A stretch of 54,538 nt of DNA from Alkalicoccus luteus (GCF_012034335.1 NZ_JAATHJ010000022.1:1-54538); one strand, 5' to 3'; counted from the first letter of the stretch, positions 24,151 through 33,540 are shown. A program made the numbers and translations. Notes: generated by a model from the letters alone, not told the origin.

Positions 24151-25644
24151 TTACGGCGTATCTGACGCGTGCACCCGGTCCACCCAGGCAGAGACATTCT
24201 CCAGCGCGTCGGCGGGCGCAATCCAAATATCGGGTTCGAGCCCGAAGCCCTCCCGGCCGTATGCATCCGGATTCCATAACAAGAAAGCAGGCATCTGCAC
24301 CGGCATATGTGAATTCGGAAGTTGAACATACGAGCCGGCGTCACTGATCAACGCTCCCATCGTCGGTACTCCGATGATATGTGCGTTCTCAAACGACTGC
24401 AGGCTCATGACCATATATTCTGAAGCGGAGCCCGTTTCTTCATCCACTAAAATATACAGAGGTGTGTTAAGCTGCGGCTCTTCCGCTATCGGCTCTTCTG
24501 CCTCTTCCCACTGATCATCAAACGACGTCACGTCTATATCCGGTTCAACCGGCACCTCTGACGCATCGAATCCCCGGAACATCTCCGGTTCGATATGATC
24601 ATAAAACGTGACGACTTCCATTCCCTCTTCCTCGTAGATATCGCGCATATTCGAGAGCAGAATGTGATTCGTATTCGTTTTCAATCCAACTTCAGTGGAT
24701 TCTGCGGGAGGAGATCCTGTTAAATCATGCACCCATCTTGTGACGAAAATACCCAGACCTCCTCGATTGCCGCGTAAATCGATAATCGCAGCATCCGCCT
24801 CTTCCACAGTTTGGACCGAATCCAGCATATCGTCATATGACACATCATCATCATCGTAAACGGTCATGGAACCGAAGCGGATGATCGGAATCTCTCCTTC
24901 CGTCATGCTCTCAGCAAAAGTGTCCGTTGAAGGCGAAGCAGTACCTAATGGCCTCACAGCCGTTACGTCCAGCGTTTCGTCTTCTGTCTCTACCTGCCAG
25001 CTGTCAGCTGCCGCAGTGGATCGTCCGATGATATGTTCGAGCTTCCCTTCTTCGCTGATATGAGGGACAATCCATTCGTCCGGATTGTCTCCGTTAATGG
25101 AAAGAATTTGAGCGTCCTCAAGAAACCATTCGTCGTTGTCCTGATTAACAAAAACATCTTCTATGTAATAAAACCCTTCTTCCCGCTCAAACGGAACGCC
25201 GGAGCCAAGAAAGAGGTGCTGATCGGTGACAAATGCATACGTTTCTTTCACCCGATTCATGAAATTGCGGGCAGATATATCTGTTTCGGCTTCTTCAATC
25301 CAGTCGATCAGTTCGCTATGGTGCTCTAGAAACACGTCCTCACCGCCGTAATACTCCATCGGTCCGTATCCGTAGCGGAACAGTCTGAGCAGCGTATCGG
25401 CATCCTCTCTCATCTCTTCCTGAGATAGCTGATTCGAAGGAGGCGTGATTGGATTAGCCAGCTGCTGCAGCTCCGATATGGACAGCTCCTCCAACTCTGT
25501 TTCCTCTAAATCAGGGACATAATTTGCCGGATCATGGTCTTCAGGCGTTTCACCTGCGAGCTCAGCCAGCTCCTCATAGTCATCCTGCTCGCCACTGCAG
25601 GCGGTCACAAGCAGGATCGTGCTTCCTAACAGAAGTCGCTTCAT
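24151..25644 (-). CDS. S41 family peptidase, lipoprotein
   Basis: 497 residues. The signal peptide ends in VTAC near residue 16, so the enzyme is lipid-anchored outside the cell. An acidic N-terminal helical part (about 20-150) is followed by the S41 core. That core has AAIIDLRGNRGG (near 285), LYILVDEETGSASEYMV with the Ser nucleophile (near 415) and HIIGVPTMGALI. It resembles the tail-specific protease and C-terminal processing group, and a lysine partner is not obvious by eye. Its target proteins are unknown. Confidence 0.85.
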   Translation of the reverse strand: MKRLLLGSTILLVTACSGEQDDYEELAELAGETPEDHDPANYVPDLEETELEELSISELQQLANPITPPSNQLSQEEMREDADTLLRLFRYGYGPMEYYGGEDVFLEHHSELIDWIEEAETDISARNFMNRVKETYAFVTDQHLFLGSGVPFEREEGFYYIEDVFVNQDNDEWFLEDAQILSINGDNPDEWIVPHISEEGKLEHIIGRSTAAADSWQVETEDETLDVTAVRPLGTASPSTDTFAESMTEGEIPIIRFGSMTVYDDDDVSYDDMLDSVQTVEEADAAIIDLRGNRGGLGIFVTRWVHDLTGSPPAESTEVGLKTNTNHILLSNMRDIYEEEGMEVVTFYDHIEPEMFRGFDASEVPVEPDIDVTSFDDQWEEAEEPIAEEPQLNTPLYILVDEETGSASEYMVMSLQSFENAHIIGVPTMGALISDAGSYVQLPNSHMPVQMPAFLLWNPDAYGREGFGLEPDIWIAPADALENVSAWVDRVHASDTP

Positions 25645-25825
25645 CTCATCACCTCTGACTACAGTACGATTGTAAGCATAGTAAGTTTCAAAAAAATGAT
25701 CGACAGGCCTATCGTTTTTTAGTGTTCATCTTTTCCTAGTTCTATTTGTTTACTAAAATGCTGGGTTAAGGAATAGCTTTATTTTAGTCGAGTATTCGAA
25801 CTGCTCTACGTATGGAGGAAGGTTT

Positions 25826-26596
25826 TTACACGTCTTCTCCATTTGTATCCAGTAAGCTTTCTGCGATCCATGTTTTTAGAATGGTATTAAATAAATCAGG
25901 TGCCTGTAATGAAAATCCGTGACCTGCGTCAGCTATCATCATCCCTTTGCTGTTCTCATTGCGATGGACCATTTCTTCCAAGCTTGCCTTCATCATCGTT
26001 CTTTCTTTTTCCCCGACTGTGATAAGCATGGATCCTTGGAAGGATCGAAATGATTCCGGCAGACAAAACGACATGTTCTCTTCCATCACGCTGGCAAAAG
26101 CAGGCTTCGTCATCTGGCGGCTCTCTTGATAATACTGCTCATGCTGATCCTCCGGGAGGTACATGTAGGTCGCCTGCACCTTCGAAAAAGCTTTCCATTT
26201 CACTAATCGCAGAGCGTGCTTCATTAACTGAATGAGACAGCCTGCGAAAGGGACAGGTTTAACTAATGCACTATTGATCATCACTGCATCAATCAGGGAA
26301 GGCTTCTTTCCAAGCATGGAAATGACCACCTGTGCCCCTAACGAAAAGCCCACTACCACGACCTTTTTCTCTCTCCCTTTCCTCTTTACTAACTTCAGGC
26401 ATTCATCGGCTGCCTCATCGATCGAAAAAAACGTGTACTGATTACTTTTTCCATGCTGAGGAAGATCCGGTACAAGACAATGATAGCTATCCGCAAATTT
26501 TTCCAGCTGGGGTCTCCACATCCATCCGCTCACTCCGCCGCCATGTAAAAACATGAGAAGGACTTCACGGTCTTCTCCACATTCTGTATAATGCAC
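25826..26596 (-). CDS. Alpha/beta hydrolase
   Basis: About 256 residues. The oxyanion strand LMFLHGGGVSGWMW, PDLPQHGKS, the nucleophile elbow VVGFSLGAQ (Ser) and the catalytic-His strand ADAGHGFSLQ place it in the alpha/beta hydrolase superfamily, similar to acyl-ester hydrolases. Substrate unknown. GAGGGTGA precedes GTG 26596 by about 6 nt. An ATG at 26644 opens a longer frame but has no such site. No signal peptide. Confidence 0.8.
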   Translation of the reverse strand: MHYTECGEDREVLLMFLHGGGVSGWMWRPQLEKFADSYHCLVPDLPQHGKSNQYTFFSIDEAADECLKLVKRKGREKKVVVVGFSLGAQVVISMLGKKPSLIDAVMINSALVKPVPFAGCLIQLMKHALRLVKWKAFSKVQATYMYLPEDQHEQYYQESRQMTKPAFASVMEENMSFCLPESFRSFQGSMLITVGEKERTMMKASLEEMVHRNENSKGMMIADAGHGFSLQAPDLFNTILKTWIAESLLDTNGEDV

Positions 26597-26702
26597 ATCA
26601 TTCACCCTCTTCTCGCAATACGGCCTTATGATACTATGATACATGATTTTCCAATTAGCGTCTTTCTTCCCCCTGAGGTAACCGATCGAGCGTTATCGAA
26701 CA

Positions 26703-26732
26703 AAAAAAGGCCCCAGTCCCAAAGACTGCGGC
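26703..26732 (-). terminator. Intrinsic terminator of the 26753-26995 gene
   Basis: GCC-CAGTC type arms (26710-26718 and 26724-26732) pair with one mismatch, followed by seven T residues on the minus strand. Confidence 0.75.
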
Positions 26733-26752
26733 AACGCTATGTATAAATGGTA

Positions 26753-26995
26753 TTATGCCTGCCACTGCTGATAGTAGCCACGGCCGTCAAACTGCTTGAT
26801 TATTTCTTCGGTCCGCGGTGGATTGCCTTCTTTCCACTTAGCGGTGACCGTGTACGATTCGTCCAGACTGGAGATCGTCACGTGCTTATTTGTAAGATCC
26901 ATCTGAGCTGCTGCGAAGGCTTTCACTTCGTCCAGCACGGCATCGCTGATAATCTGCGTCGTGCCTGTCCCGTAGTTAATTTTCCACGTTTGCAT
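26753..26995 (-). CDS. Small uncharacterised cytoplasmic protein
   Basis: 80 residues with no signal or membrane segment. TTQIISDAVLDEVKAFAAAQ suggests a helix, followed by two strands (HVTISSLDES, YTVTAKWKEG) and an Arg/Gly-rich end. Weak GGGA-type site before ATG 26995. It has its own terminator. No family was recognised. Confidence 0.6.
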   Translation of the reverse strand: MQTWKINYGTGTTQIISDAVLDEVKAFAAAQMDLTNKHVTISSLDESYTVTAKWKEGNPPRTEEIIKQFDGRGYYQQWQA

Positions 26996-27082
26996 GTGTT
27001 CCCTATCGCCCCTTTTACCATGCTGATTTTTGTGGCTACGTCATAAATACCCGCTCATGACAGGCTTAAAACCATTCTTAAA

Positions 27083-27116
27083 GAAAAAACCGGCGGAACA
27101 TGTTCTCCGCCGGTTT
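27083..27116 (-). terminator. Intrinsic terminator of the Mn-type substrate-binding protein
   Basis: AAACCGGCGGA (27087-27097) and TCCGCCGGTTT (27106-27116) pair perfectly, with TTTTTT following on the minus strand, 5 bp after the stop at 27122. Confidence 0.88.
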
Positions 27117-27121
27117 GCCTC

Positions 27122-28123
27122 TTATTCACCGAGAGCGCTTCGAATCGCCTCTGTATTATGCTCCATCATATCGACGTATGAGCTGATGCCCGTATCGTCT
27201 TCCCCGATGCCGTCCGTGTACAGCATGTCTTCATAGATTGGTACATCTGCGTTCTCAGAAACTGTTTCCATATAGTTCGGGCTTACCGTTGACTCGACAA
27301 AGACGTAAGGAACGCCGCGTTCCTGTACTTCATCAACCATGCCGGAGATTTGAGAAGGCGTTCCTTCCTCATGAGAATTCAGTTCCCAAATGCCTGCCGT
27401 GTCAAAATCATAGCGCTCGCCAAAATATACGAGAGCATCTTCACTGATCGTCAAAAAGCGGTGCTCTTCCGGCACGGCAGAAAGCTCTTCTTCGATCCAC
27501 GCATCCAGCTCGCTGATCTCTTCCAGATAGGCTTCGGCGTTGGCTTCGAAATCTGCTTCTGCCTCCGGATTCAGTTCAATCAGCTTTTCTTTAATGTTTT
27601 CTACGTAAATCTCTACGTTCTGCGGGTTCAGCCAGGCGTGAGGATCCTCCGCATCAGATTCTTCCAGTGCAATTCCGTCAATGCCATCTGCCAGCTCAAC
27701 AGCTTCCGTTTCAGAAGCATTATCCATGAGCGACTGCAGCCAGGATTCCAGTCCCATGCCGTTTACGAAAAACGCTTCGCTGTCAGCAACGGTCTGGAAA
27801 TTGCCCGGCGTCGGCTCATGCTCTTCCGGCTCCTCGCCACGCGGCACGATGTAATCAACCTCAACGTGGTCCCCGCCGACCTGCTCGACAAAGTCAGCGA
27901 TGACCGAAAAGCTTGCGGTTACTTGCAGCGTATCACCGGCTGCTTCCGCTTCATTTCCCTCTGCATCTGCTTCATTGCTTTCTCCGACGTTTTCATTCAG
28001 TCCTTCCGTGTTCTCGTTGTTTTCTGCTCCGTTATCGTTTAGCCCCCCTGAGTTCTCATTGTTCTCTGCTCCACAGGCTGTCAGAAATAGCACACCCATC
28101 GTTAATAATCCTGCTCGTTTCAT
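27122..28123 (-). CDS. Manganese-type ABC substrate-binding lipoprotein
   Basis: 333 residues of the cluster A-1 metal-binding family. The signal peptide ends in LTAC, and a 50-residue Asn/Glu linker follows. Ligand positions are His in EEHEPTP, His in EDPHAWLNP, Glu in ELNSHEEGTPSQI and Asp in MLYTDGIG. The HHED set (second Glu rather than His) is typical of Mn-binding MntA/PsaA, unlike Zn proteins. Start ATG 28123 lies 7 nt behind AAGGAG. No permease or ATPase gene is next to it, so it must pair with a transporter elsewhere. Confidence 0.85.
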   Translation of the reverse strand: MKRAGLLTMGVLFLTACGAENNENSGGLNDNGAENNENTEGLNENVGESNEADAEGNEAEAAGDTLQVTASFSVIADFVEQVGGDHVEVDYIVPRGEEPEEHEPTPGNFQTVADSEAFFVNGMGLESWLQSLMDNASETEAVELADGIDGIALEESDAEDPHAWLNPQNVEIYVENIKEKLIELNPEAEADFEANAEAYLEEISELDAWIEEELSAVPEEHRFLTISEDALVYFGERYDFDTAGIWELNSHEEGTPSQISGMVDEVQERGVPYVFVESTVSPNYMETVSENADVPIYEDMLYTDGIGEDDTGISSYVDMMEHNTEAIRSALGE

Positions 28124-28192
28124 CATCAAACTCCTTTTCTCCACTACCACATATTATGGCTTCGTGTAACTTATTTGTTTATAACTATAAAT

Positions 28193-28208
28193 GTTTACCT
28201 AATGCAAA
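28193..28208. promoter_or_regulatory. MntR-box-like operator
   Basis: On the minus strand TTTGCATTAGGTAAAC differs from the B. subtilis MntR box (TTTGCCTTAAGGAAAC, from memory) at three of 16 bases. It lies 70 bp before the Mn-type protein start, consistent with repression by Mn-loaded MntR. Confidence 0.5.
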
Positions 28209-28342
28209 TCTAGGGTTATTCTACATGATGTACTCTGTGATGTCTATAGATAATCTTGTTTTATAGGTTGATGCTGAACGTGCACACGCTGCTGCATAAC
28301 GGCTAACCATCATACAACGCATACGATCAGTGCTAATAACAG

Positions 28343-28371
28343 AAAAAAACTTCCGCTGAAAACAACAGAAG
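28343..28371 (-). terminator. Intrinsic terminator of the STM3941-like gene
   Basis: CTTCCGCTG and CAACAGAAG arms (28350-28358 and 28363-28371) pair with two G-T pairs, followed by seven T residues on the minus strand. Confidence 0.7.
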
Positions 28372-28418
28372 CAAACTCATTCGTTCTGATGAAAATTAAT
28401 TGGCCATAATTACACGCT

Positions 28419-28947
28419 TCACGTATTACGTTTTATATGCTGAAGCCGTTTTTTAGCATCATCGAGCACGCTTTCAAGCTTTACGGAGAGCGCCGTCTGT
28501 GGAATATGAATTGACGCTTCAGCGCCGGTCAGCTCCCGGTTAAGGTTCAGAAGCGCAGCTTTTCGTTTCGACATTCTCTGTTCCAGGCCGCTGGTTTCGT
28601 TGAGCCGGACACCGAGAAAGCGCTGACCGCCGTATGTAAAAATGAACATCGACTCCACTTCCTTCCAGTAGACGCGGCCTGCTCCGACAGCGGATGCCTG
28701 ATCCACGAAGCCTTCCGAGTCGAGGATGACGGCCGGCTTTTTGATCATCAGCCGTTTTGCCGCATAAAGGCCTGCTAAGGTGAAAAACGGAACGCCGATC
28801 CAAAAGACGAGCACTTCTGTCAAAAGCGTCAAACCAATCTCCGGGCTGAGATAAAAAAATATCCCTGCTGCCACAAACAGCCATGCGCCCAATGTAAGAA
28901 GCACAAGCTTTGTTTTTTGCATGGTAAATGACAATCTCTTTTTCCAT
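28419..28947 (-). pseudogene. STM3941-family membrane protein with apparent +1 frameshift
   Basis: ATG 28947 opens MEKEIVIYHAK, the typical start of STM3941-family proteins. The family's two-helix core and C-terminal domain (LVLLTLGAWLFVAAG, then WKEVESMFIF) continue in the next frame. Removing one A from the run of six at 28913-28918 would join them into a protein of about 175 residues. As written, translation might instead begin at ATG 28922 and lose only the first strand. A PH-like domain after two helices is the family layout. Function unknown. Confidence 0.6.
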
Positions 28948-29003
28948 CCTGACTCACTTCCTCTCATTTCCATTGTAGCGCAATCTTTCATTCTTTTTTA
29001 CAA

Positions 29004-29018
29004 TCGTAACGATTATGA
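29004..29018. promoter_or_regulatory. Zur-box-like operator
   Basis: TCGTAACGATTATGA matches the Zur consensus TCGTAATNATTACGA at 12 of 14 fixed positions. It directly abuts the -35 box at 29019, so Zn-loaded Zur would block the promoter of the Zn-binding protein. The divergent STM3941-like gene could also be affected. Confidence 0.7.
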
Positions 29019-29047
29019 TTTACAAACTGCATTGTTTTCCGTATACT
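29019..29047 (+). promoter_or_regulatory. Sigma-A promoter of the Zn-binding lipoprotein
   Basis: TTTACA (29019-29024) and TATACT (29042-29047) are exactly 17 bp apart, about 45 bp before the start codon at 29093. The Zur-like box touches the -35 element. Confidence 0.7.
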
Positions 29048-29092
29048 ACAGGTTGAGTAAAACGGAATCGTTACGAAAGGGGTATGAAATAC

Positions 29093-30226
29093 ATGAGAAA
29101 AACGAAACTGTCTGCCATCGTGCTCTCGGCTGTCTTTTTAGCAGCCTGCGGCAACAATGAGGCTGCAGACAACAATACGAACAATGCTGAGGAAAATAGC
29201 AACACTGCCGCAACGAATGAAGAGGAAAACGAGGCCGCCGAGGATCAGGATCCAATTACGGTAAAAACAACGCTCTTCCCGCTTGAGTATTTTGCTCAGG
29301 AAATTGGCGGTGACTACGTAGAAGTAGAAAACATCGTACCTGTCGGAGCAGATGCGCATACGTTCGAACCTTCCTCCAACCAGATGATCGAAATCGCAGA
29401 AGCGGATCTGTTCATCTATAATGGCGTTGAATTTGAAGGCTTTACAGAAAGCGTGCAGGAAGCTGTTGAAGGTCAGAATGTCGAAATGGTAACAGCTTCT
29501 GAAGGAATCGATCTGATTTCTTACAGCCATGGCATTAATGATGACCACGACCATGACCATGACCATGATCACGACCATGACAACGATCATGGACATAATC
29601 ACGATGATAACAACGATGATCATGATCACGACCACGATGACGATAATCACGGCCATAATCATGATGACAACAACGATGATCATGACCACGATCACAGCCA
29701 CGGCGATGAAGATCCGCACCTATGGCTCGATCCGAAGCGTGCTGCTGAGCAGGCAGAAAACATTAAAAACGCGCTGAGCGAAGCAAATCCAGATGCAGCT
29801 GATACGTTTGAAGAAAATTACGAGGAGCTGTTAACCCAGTTTGAAGAGCTGGACGAGCAGTTTGTCGAGCTTTCTGAGAATATGACGCAGGACATCATCG
29901 TCGTTTCCCACGCCGGCTATGGCTACTGGGAAGAAGAGTACGGGATCCGTCAATTAGGGATTGCTGGTCTCTCCCCTTCAAACGAGCCATCCATTCAGCA
30001 AATGGAAGAAACGATTGAATTTATGGAAGACAACGATATTAACTACGTGATGTTCGAGCAGAACATTCCGGAAAACATCACCGAAACAGTCCGCGAGCAG
30101 GTCGGTGCTGAATCTCTTGAGCTTCATAACTTAGAAGTTCTTGTTGAAGAAGATGTAGAAAATGAGGAAACATACTTTTCTCTAATGGAGCAGAATCTCG
30201 AAACATTAAATACTGCACTGCGCTAA
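29093..30226 (+). CDS. Zinc-type ABC substrate-binding lipoprotein with His-rich loop
   Basis: 377 residues, ZnuA/AdcA type. The signal peptide ends in LAAC, and an acidic linker follows. Ligand positions are His in GADAHTFEP, His in DPHLWLDP and His in VVSHAGYGYW. Between the first two, residues about 146-206 are an insert of alternating His and Asp/Asn. Such loops in Zn-binding proteins gather zinc. The insert DNA (29530-29710) is internally repeated. Start ATG 29093 lies 10 nt after AAAGGGG, and ATG 29084 is too close to the site. No transporter partner genes are adjacent. Confidence 0.92.
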   Translation: MRKTKLSAIVLSAVFLAACGNNEAADNNTNNAEENSNTAATNEEENEAAEDQDPITVKTTLFPLEYFAQEIGGDYVEVENIVPVGADAHTFEPSSNQMIEIAEADLFIYNGVEFEGFTESVQEAVEGQNVEMVTASEGIDLISYSHGINDDHDHDHDHDHDHDNDHGHNHDDNNDDHDHDHDDDNHGHNHDDNNDDHDHDHSHGDEDPHLWLDPKRAAEQAENIKNALSEANPDAADTFEENYEELLTQFEELDEQFVELSENMTQDIIVVSHAGYGYWEEEYGIRQLGIAGLSPSNEPSIQQMEETIEFMEDNDINYVMFEQNIPENITETVREQVGAESLELHNLEVLVEEDVENEETYFSLMEQNLETLNTALR

Positions 30227-30233
30227 GCGAAGG

Positions 30234-30264
30234 GCCGCCGAAATCATTTCGGTGGCTTTTTTTT
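30234..30264 (+). terminator. Intrinsic terminator of the Zn-binding protein gene
   Basis: GCCGCCGAAAT (30234-30244) and ATTTCGGTGGC (30246-30256) pair around a single base with one G-T, followed by eight T residues. Confidence 0.85.
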
Positions 30265-30378
30265 GAACTATACGTTTCAACATACAGTATAGTAGGTATT
30301 TAATGGAAAGAAACAATCGTTGGAGACAGTCGTTTGAGCAGCTAATCGGAGCACTTTTTTAAAAAGGAGAATGATACG

Positions 30379-30993
30379 ATGAAAGCACTTTTTCTGAACG
30401 GTTCGTTAAAGCCGTCCCCTGCCCTTTCCCATACCTCTGGATTATTGGAGGAAGCAGCGGAATGGTTCACAAAGCTTGGCGTGGAAACCGAAGAAATTCG
30501 GCTGGCTGATTACCGCATATTACCTGGAATGGAGAAGGACCTTGGTGAAGGTGATGAATGGCCGGGGCTCCTTGAAAAAGTGATGGGAGCAAACATTTTG
30601 ATTATGGCAACTCCCATCTGGATCGGGGAAAAAAGCAGTGTGATGACGCTTGCGATGGAACGGCTTTACGCAGCTAGCAGTGACTTGAATACGAAAGGCC
30701 AGTCGATTTACTACAATAAAGTGGGCGGTGCCGTTGTAACCGGTAACGAAGATGGAGCAAAAGAAGCCGCAAAATCCATCCTTTACGGCCTGTCGCACAT
30801 TGGCTTTACAATTCCGCCGAACGTCGATGCCTACTGGGTTGGGGAAGCGGGACCCGGACCGTCTTATTTGGAAACGGACCGGGATAATGCTTTTACCAAG
30901 CAGAATACGAAAATCATGTGCTACAACCTCGTACATTTTGCCAGCATGTTTCAGGAGCGTCCTATTCCACCAGAAGGCAACACCCGGAATTGA
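30379..30993 (+). CDS. NAD(P)H-dependent FMN reductase family protein
   Basis: 204 residues, flavodoxin-like fold. LFLNGSLKPSP at the N-terminus forms the phosphate-binding loop, and ILIMATPIWIGEKSSVM carries the flavin-contacting TPIW motif. GGAVVTGNEDG is the later flavin loop. It probably reduces quinones, flavins or azo compounds in the cytoplasm. AAGGAG precedes ATG 30379. It stands alone and converges on the genes at 31049. Confidence 0.85.
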   Translation: MKALFLNGSLKPSPALSHTSGLLEEAAEWFTKLGVETEEIRLADYRILPGMEKDLGEGDEWPGLLEKVMGANILIMATPIWIGEKSSVMTLAMERLYAASSDLNTKGQSIYYNKVGGAVVTGNEDGAKEAAKSILYGLSHIGFTIPPNVDAYWVGEAGPGPSYLETDRDNAFTKQNTKIMCYNLVHFASMFQERPIPPEGNTRN

Positions 30994-31048
30994 GCTTATT
31001 AAGTATCGATAGCTTCCGCACAGACACCTGAACGATCGTGGTTAGCGG

Positions 31049-31432
31049 CTAACGCCGGTTTGCCTGATACATCGGCAGCCACATAAGGATAAAAAAAGAT
31101 GCATAGAGCCCGGTCGCAATGCCGAGCAGGGCGTTGCGGCTCAGCGGTGCGAACCAGTAGCTCTCTTCCATGAGCAGAGGTCCGCTCACAAACGTTACCG
31201 TGCATAAGAGAATCAATCCGGCCGTATAAAGCGGTGAAAGTTGCCTGCCCCACCGTGCGAGCAGGAACGCTGCCGCCATGCTGATGACCATCATTCCTAG
31301 GATATGACGAAATACGCCTGGAACGGCCCAATCGTAAAAACGGCTTCCATAGTCGAGATAAATGAGCAGCATTGGCAGCGGAAAGGCGAGCGCACTCACG
31401 TAGATGATTCTGGTGAACGTGTCAGCCTTCAT
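31049..31432 (-). CDS. Four-helix membrane protein
   Basis: 127 residues with four hydrophobic helices (about 8-26, 38-60, 68-88 and 97-118) and short loops. Start ATG 31432 overlaps the end of the SolA-like gene by 11 bp, implying one transcript. An in-frame TTG lies 15 bp upstream. No family was recognised. Confidence 0.7.
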   Translation of the reverse strand: MKADTFTRIIYVSALAFPLPMLLIYLDYGSRFYDWAVPGVFRHILGMMVISMAAAFLLARWGRQLSPLYTAGLILLCTVTFVSGPLLMEESYWFAPLSRNALLGIATGLYASFFILMWLPMYQANRR

Positions 31433-32549
31433 CTGAAAACCGTCCAATCGTAAACGAAGTGAGATCCATTGTCGTATCGCTGCCTTCGACGAGCTGCACG
31501 AGCGCTTCTCCTACTGCCGGCGCGAATTTAAACCCGTGTCCGGAAAATCCTGCTGCAACAGCGATGTGAGCAAACTGCGGATGCCGGTCGATGACAAAGC
31601 TTCCATCCGGCGTCATCGTATACAAACACGTTTTGCCATGCTTGAATTTTCCTGACAGTGGCAGGAACCGGCTTAGAAAAGCTGACGTGTCTGCGCTGTC
31701 CGCTGCCTGAAAAGGAGCGAGCTGCTGCTCCGGATCGACCGCTTCCCCGCCGTCGTGGCGACCCAGCTTGATTCCTGCCTCATCGACACTTGAAAACCCG
31801 TAAAACGTTCCGTCCGCTGTTTCCATCGCAAATCCTGGAAATACGTGTGCCGAGTAGCGTGCTTCATCGGCCTCGTACCAGGAAAACGTTTTGCGAATAG
31901 GCTGCAGCGGGATTCGTAGCCCGAGTTGCTTCAAAACTGCTCCGCTCCTCGCTCCGGCAGACACAATCAGATGCTTTCCGGTGCAGCTGCCGTGGTCCGT
32001 CACCACAGTCACAAAATCCGCCGACGGTTCAACGGATTGCACGGTCGTGTGCGTATAGAGTTTTGCTCCTGCTGCGAGCGCTTCCCGCCGGTAGACGCGA
32101 AGCGCTTTTTCGGCATACAGGACACCTGCCTCCGGTTCATAGCAGCCCGCGTAATCAGCCGGAAGCGCAAGGCCCTTCCAGCGAGCGTTGGCCTCTTCAG
32201 CGGTAAGAACATCGAGCGGAAGGTTATATTCACGGGCACTATCGATCATTTGATTCACGAACGTCCCATCTTTTTTACCTGCTCCAAGCACTCCTGTTTT
32301 CACGTACATCTCTTCTCCCGTCGCATGCTCCAGCTCCTCCCATAGCGCTTTTGCCCGGAGTACAAACGGCACGTACTGTGCCCCTTCTGCATAAGCGAGC
32401 CGAATCATCCGCGTATCACCGTGATGACTGCCGGAATTGTGCGGTGGATCATCCGCGTCAATCATCACCACGCTTTTTCCGTCTTTCGCTGCCGTATAGC
32501 CAGCCGCAAGCCCCATCGTTCCTGCGCCGATAATGATCACATCAATCAT
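31422..32549 (-). CDS. SolA-like N-methyl amino acid oxidase
   Basis: 375 residues of the monomeric sarcosine oxidase group. The FAD-binding GAGTMGLAAGYTAA lies at residues 8-21. GSHHGDTRMIRLAY is the conserved active-site stretch. The covalent-flavin cysteine is in KTCLYTMTPD, and the late AGFSGHGFKFAPAVGE completes the FAD site. These enzymes demethylate N-methyl amino acids such as sarcosine or N-methyltryptophan, giving formaldehyde and hydrogen peroxide. AGGAGG precedes ATG 32549. It may share a transcript with the DUF368 gene upstream (13-bp gap). Confidence 0.88.
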   Translation of the reverse strand: MIDVIIIGAGTMGLAAGYTAAKDGKSVVMIDADDPPHNSGSHHGDTRMIRLAYAEGAQYVPFVLRAKALWEELEHATGEEMYVKTGVLGAGKKDGTFVNQMIDSAREYNLPLDVLTAEEANARWKGLALPADYAGCYEPEAGVLYAEKALRVYRREALAAGAKLYTHTTVQSVEPSADFVTVVTDHGSCTGKHLIVSAGARSGAVLKQLGLRIPLQPIRKTFSWYEADEARYSAHVFPGFAMETADGTFYGFSSVDEAGIKLGRHDGGEAVDPEQQLAPFQAADSADTSAFLSRFLPLSGKFKHGKTCLYTMTPDGSFVIDRHPQFAHIAVAAGFSGHGFKFAPAVGEALVQLVEGSDTTMDLTSFTIGRFSDEG

Positions 32550-32562
32550 GGAAAGCCTCCTG

Positions 32563-33384
32563 TTATGTTTTAGTAGAAGAAAGATTTGCGATAAGCAGCA
32601 TTCCTGCAGCTCCAGCTGTAAATGTAACCCCTGAAGCCAGCCACACTGCTGGTGCTGACGAATCGAGATTTACCATGAGTGCATACAGAGAACCCGTAAC
32701 AAGACCCGTGATGAGCAGGTAGGTACGAAAAGGATGTTTTGAAAGAGCTGCTTTAACAAGTCTGCTAATAACGAGCAGGCCCGTTACAGCGCCTGCTGCG
32801 ATCGGGAGTAAAACAGAGAAATTCAGTTGCAATACGGCCGCCGTCACCGTTTCATACACACCGAGAATCGTCAAAATAAGTGCCCCGCTCATTCCGGGCA
32901 GTACAAGCGCTGTACTGGCAGCCAGTCCTGCAGAACCTAGAAATAAATAGTGTACCCACGTACTGCCTTCTGTTTCAAATGTGATTCTTCCTCCTGCTGT
33001 TTGCAGTAAAATGACAACAGCTATTCCTGCACAAATCCACCCTGTTTCTTTGAGTCGAATTCCTTTTCCCATCGATGCTGTTTCTTTCACCAGTCCAGGT
33101 AAAAAACCGGTGATGATTCCTGCAAAAAACAATAAAGTCGGAGTTCTATATGTATGAAGCAAATAATCGACTGTCCAGATCGCTCCGAGAAGCCCCGTCA
33201 CCATACCAAACCCAAATACCGCTAAAAACGGAATCGCCTGATGACGATCTTTCGTTGACAGCATACTCAGTGAAGCGATTAGTTTCTCATAAATACCTGC
33301 GATCATGGCCACCGTGCTTCCGCTAATTCCCGGCACGGTTTCTGTCACTCCTACGGCCACTCCTTTCCACCACAAGCCTCTCAT
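32563..33384 (-). CDS. DUF368 membrane protein (undecaprenyl-phosphate translocase family)
   Basis: 273 residues with about eight membrane helices. The two repeats each carry the family signature (TVPGISGSTVAMIAGIYE and ALVLPGMSGALILTILGVYE). DUF368 (PopT) proteins were shown in 2022 to recycle undecaprenyl phosphate across the membrane, with a strong role at alkaline pH in Vibrio cholerae. This fits an alkaliphile. GGAGG precedes ATG 33384 by about 7 nt. The ATG codons at 33450 and 33417 lack such a site and family resemblance. Confidence 0.88.
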   Translation of the reverse strand: MRGLWWKGVAVGVTETVPGISGSTVAMIAGIYEKLIASLSMLSTKDRHQAIPFLAVFGFGMVTGLLGAIWTVDYLLHTYRTPTLLFFAGIITGFLPGLVKETASMGKGIRLKETGWICAGIAVVILLQTAGGRITFETEGSTWVHYLFLGSAGLAASTALVLPGMSGALILTILGVYETVTAAVLQLNFSVLLPIAAGAVTGLLVISRLVKAALSKHPFRTYLLITGLVTGSLYALMVNLDSSAPAVWLASGVTFTAGAAGMLLIANLSSTKT

Positions 33385-33540
33385 TACTCCACCTCCCAGA
33401 AATCTTTTCCAGCTCATTGTAGCATACCTTTTTCCAACCAGTTTGCTCATCCAATTTTTTCATGCGGACGTTTTCTGCATTTGATGGTATACTGTATTCG
33501 GAATCTCAGTCATTCCAATACCTTCAGTAAGGGGATCAGT

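Noticed and set aside
29138-29719. Long minus-strand frame opposite the Zn-binding protein
   Set aside because: Its Val/Ile/Met repeats are simply the complement of the His/Asp codon repeats. The plus-strand gene is clear.
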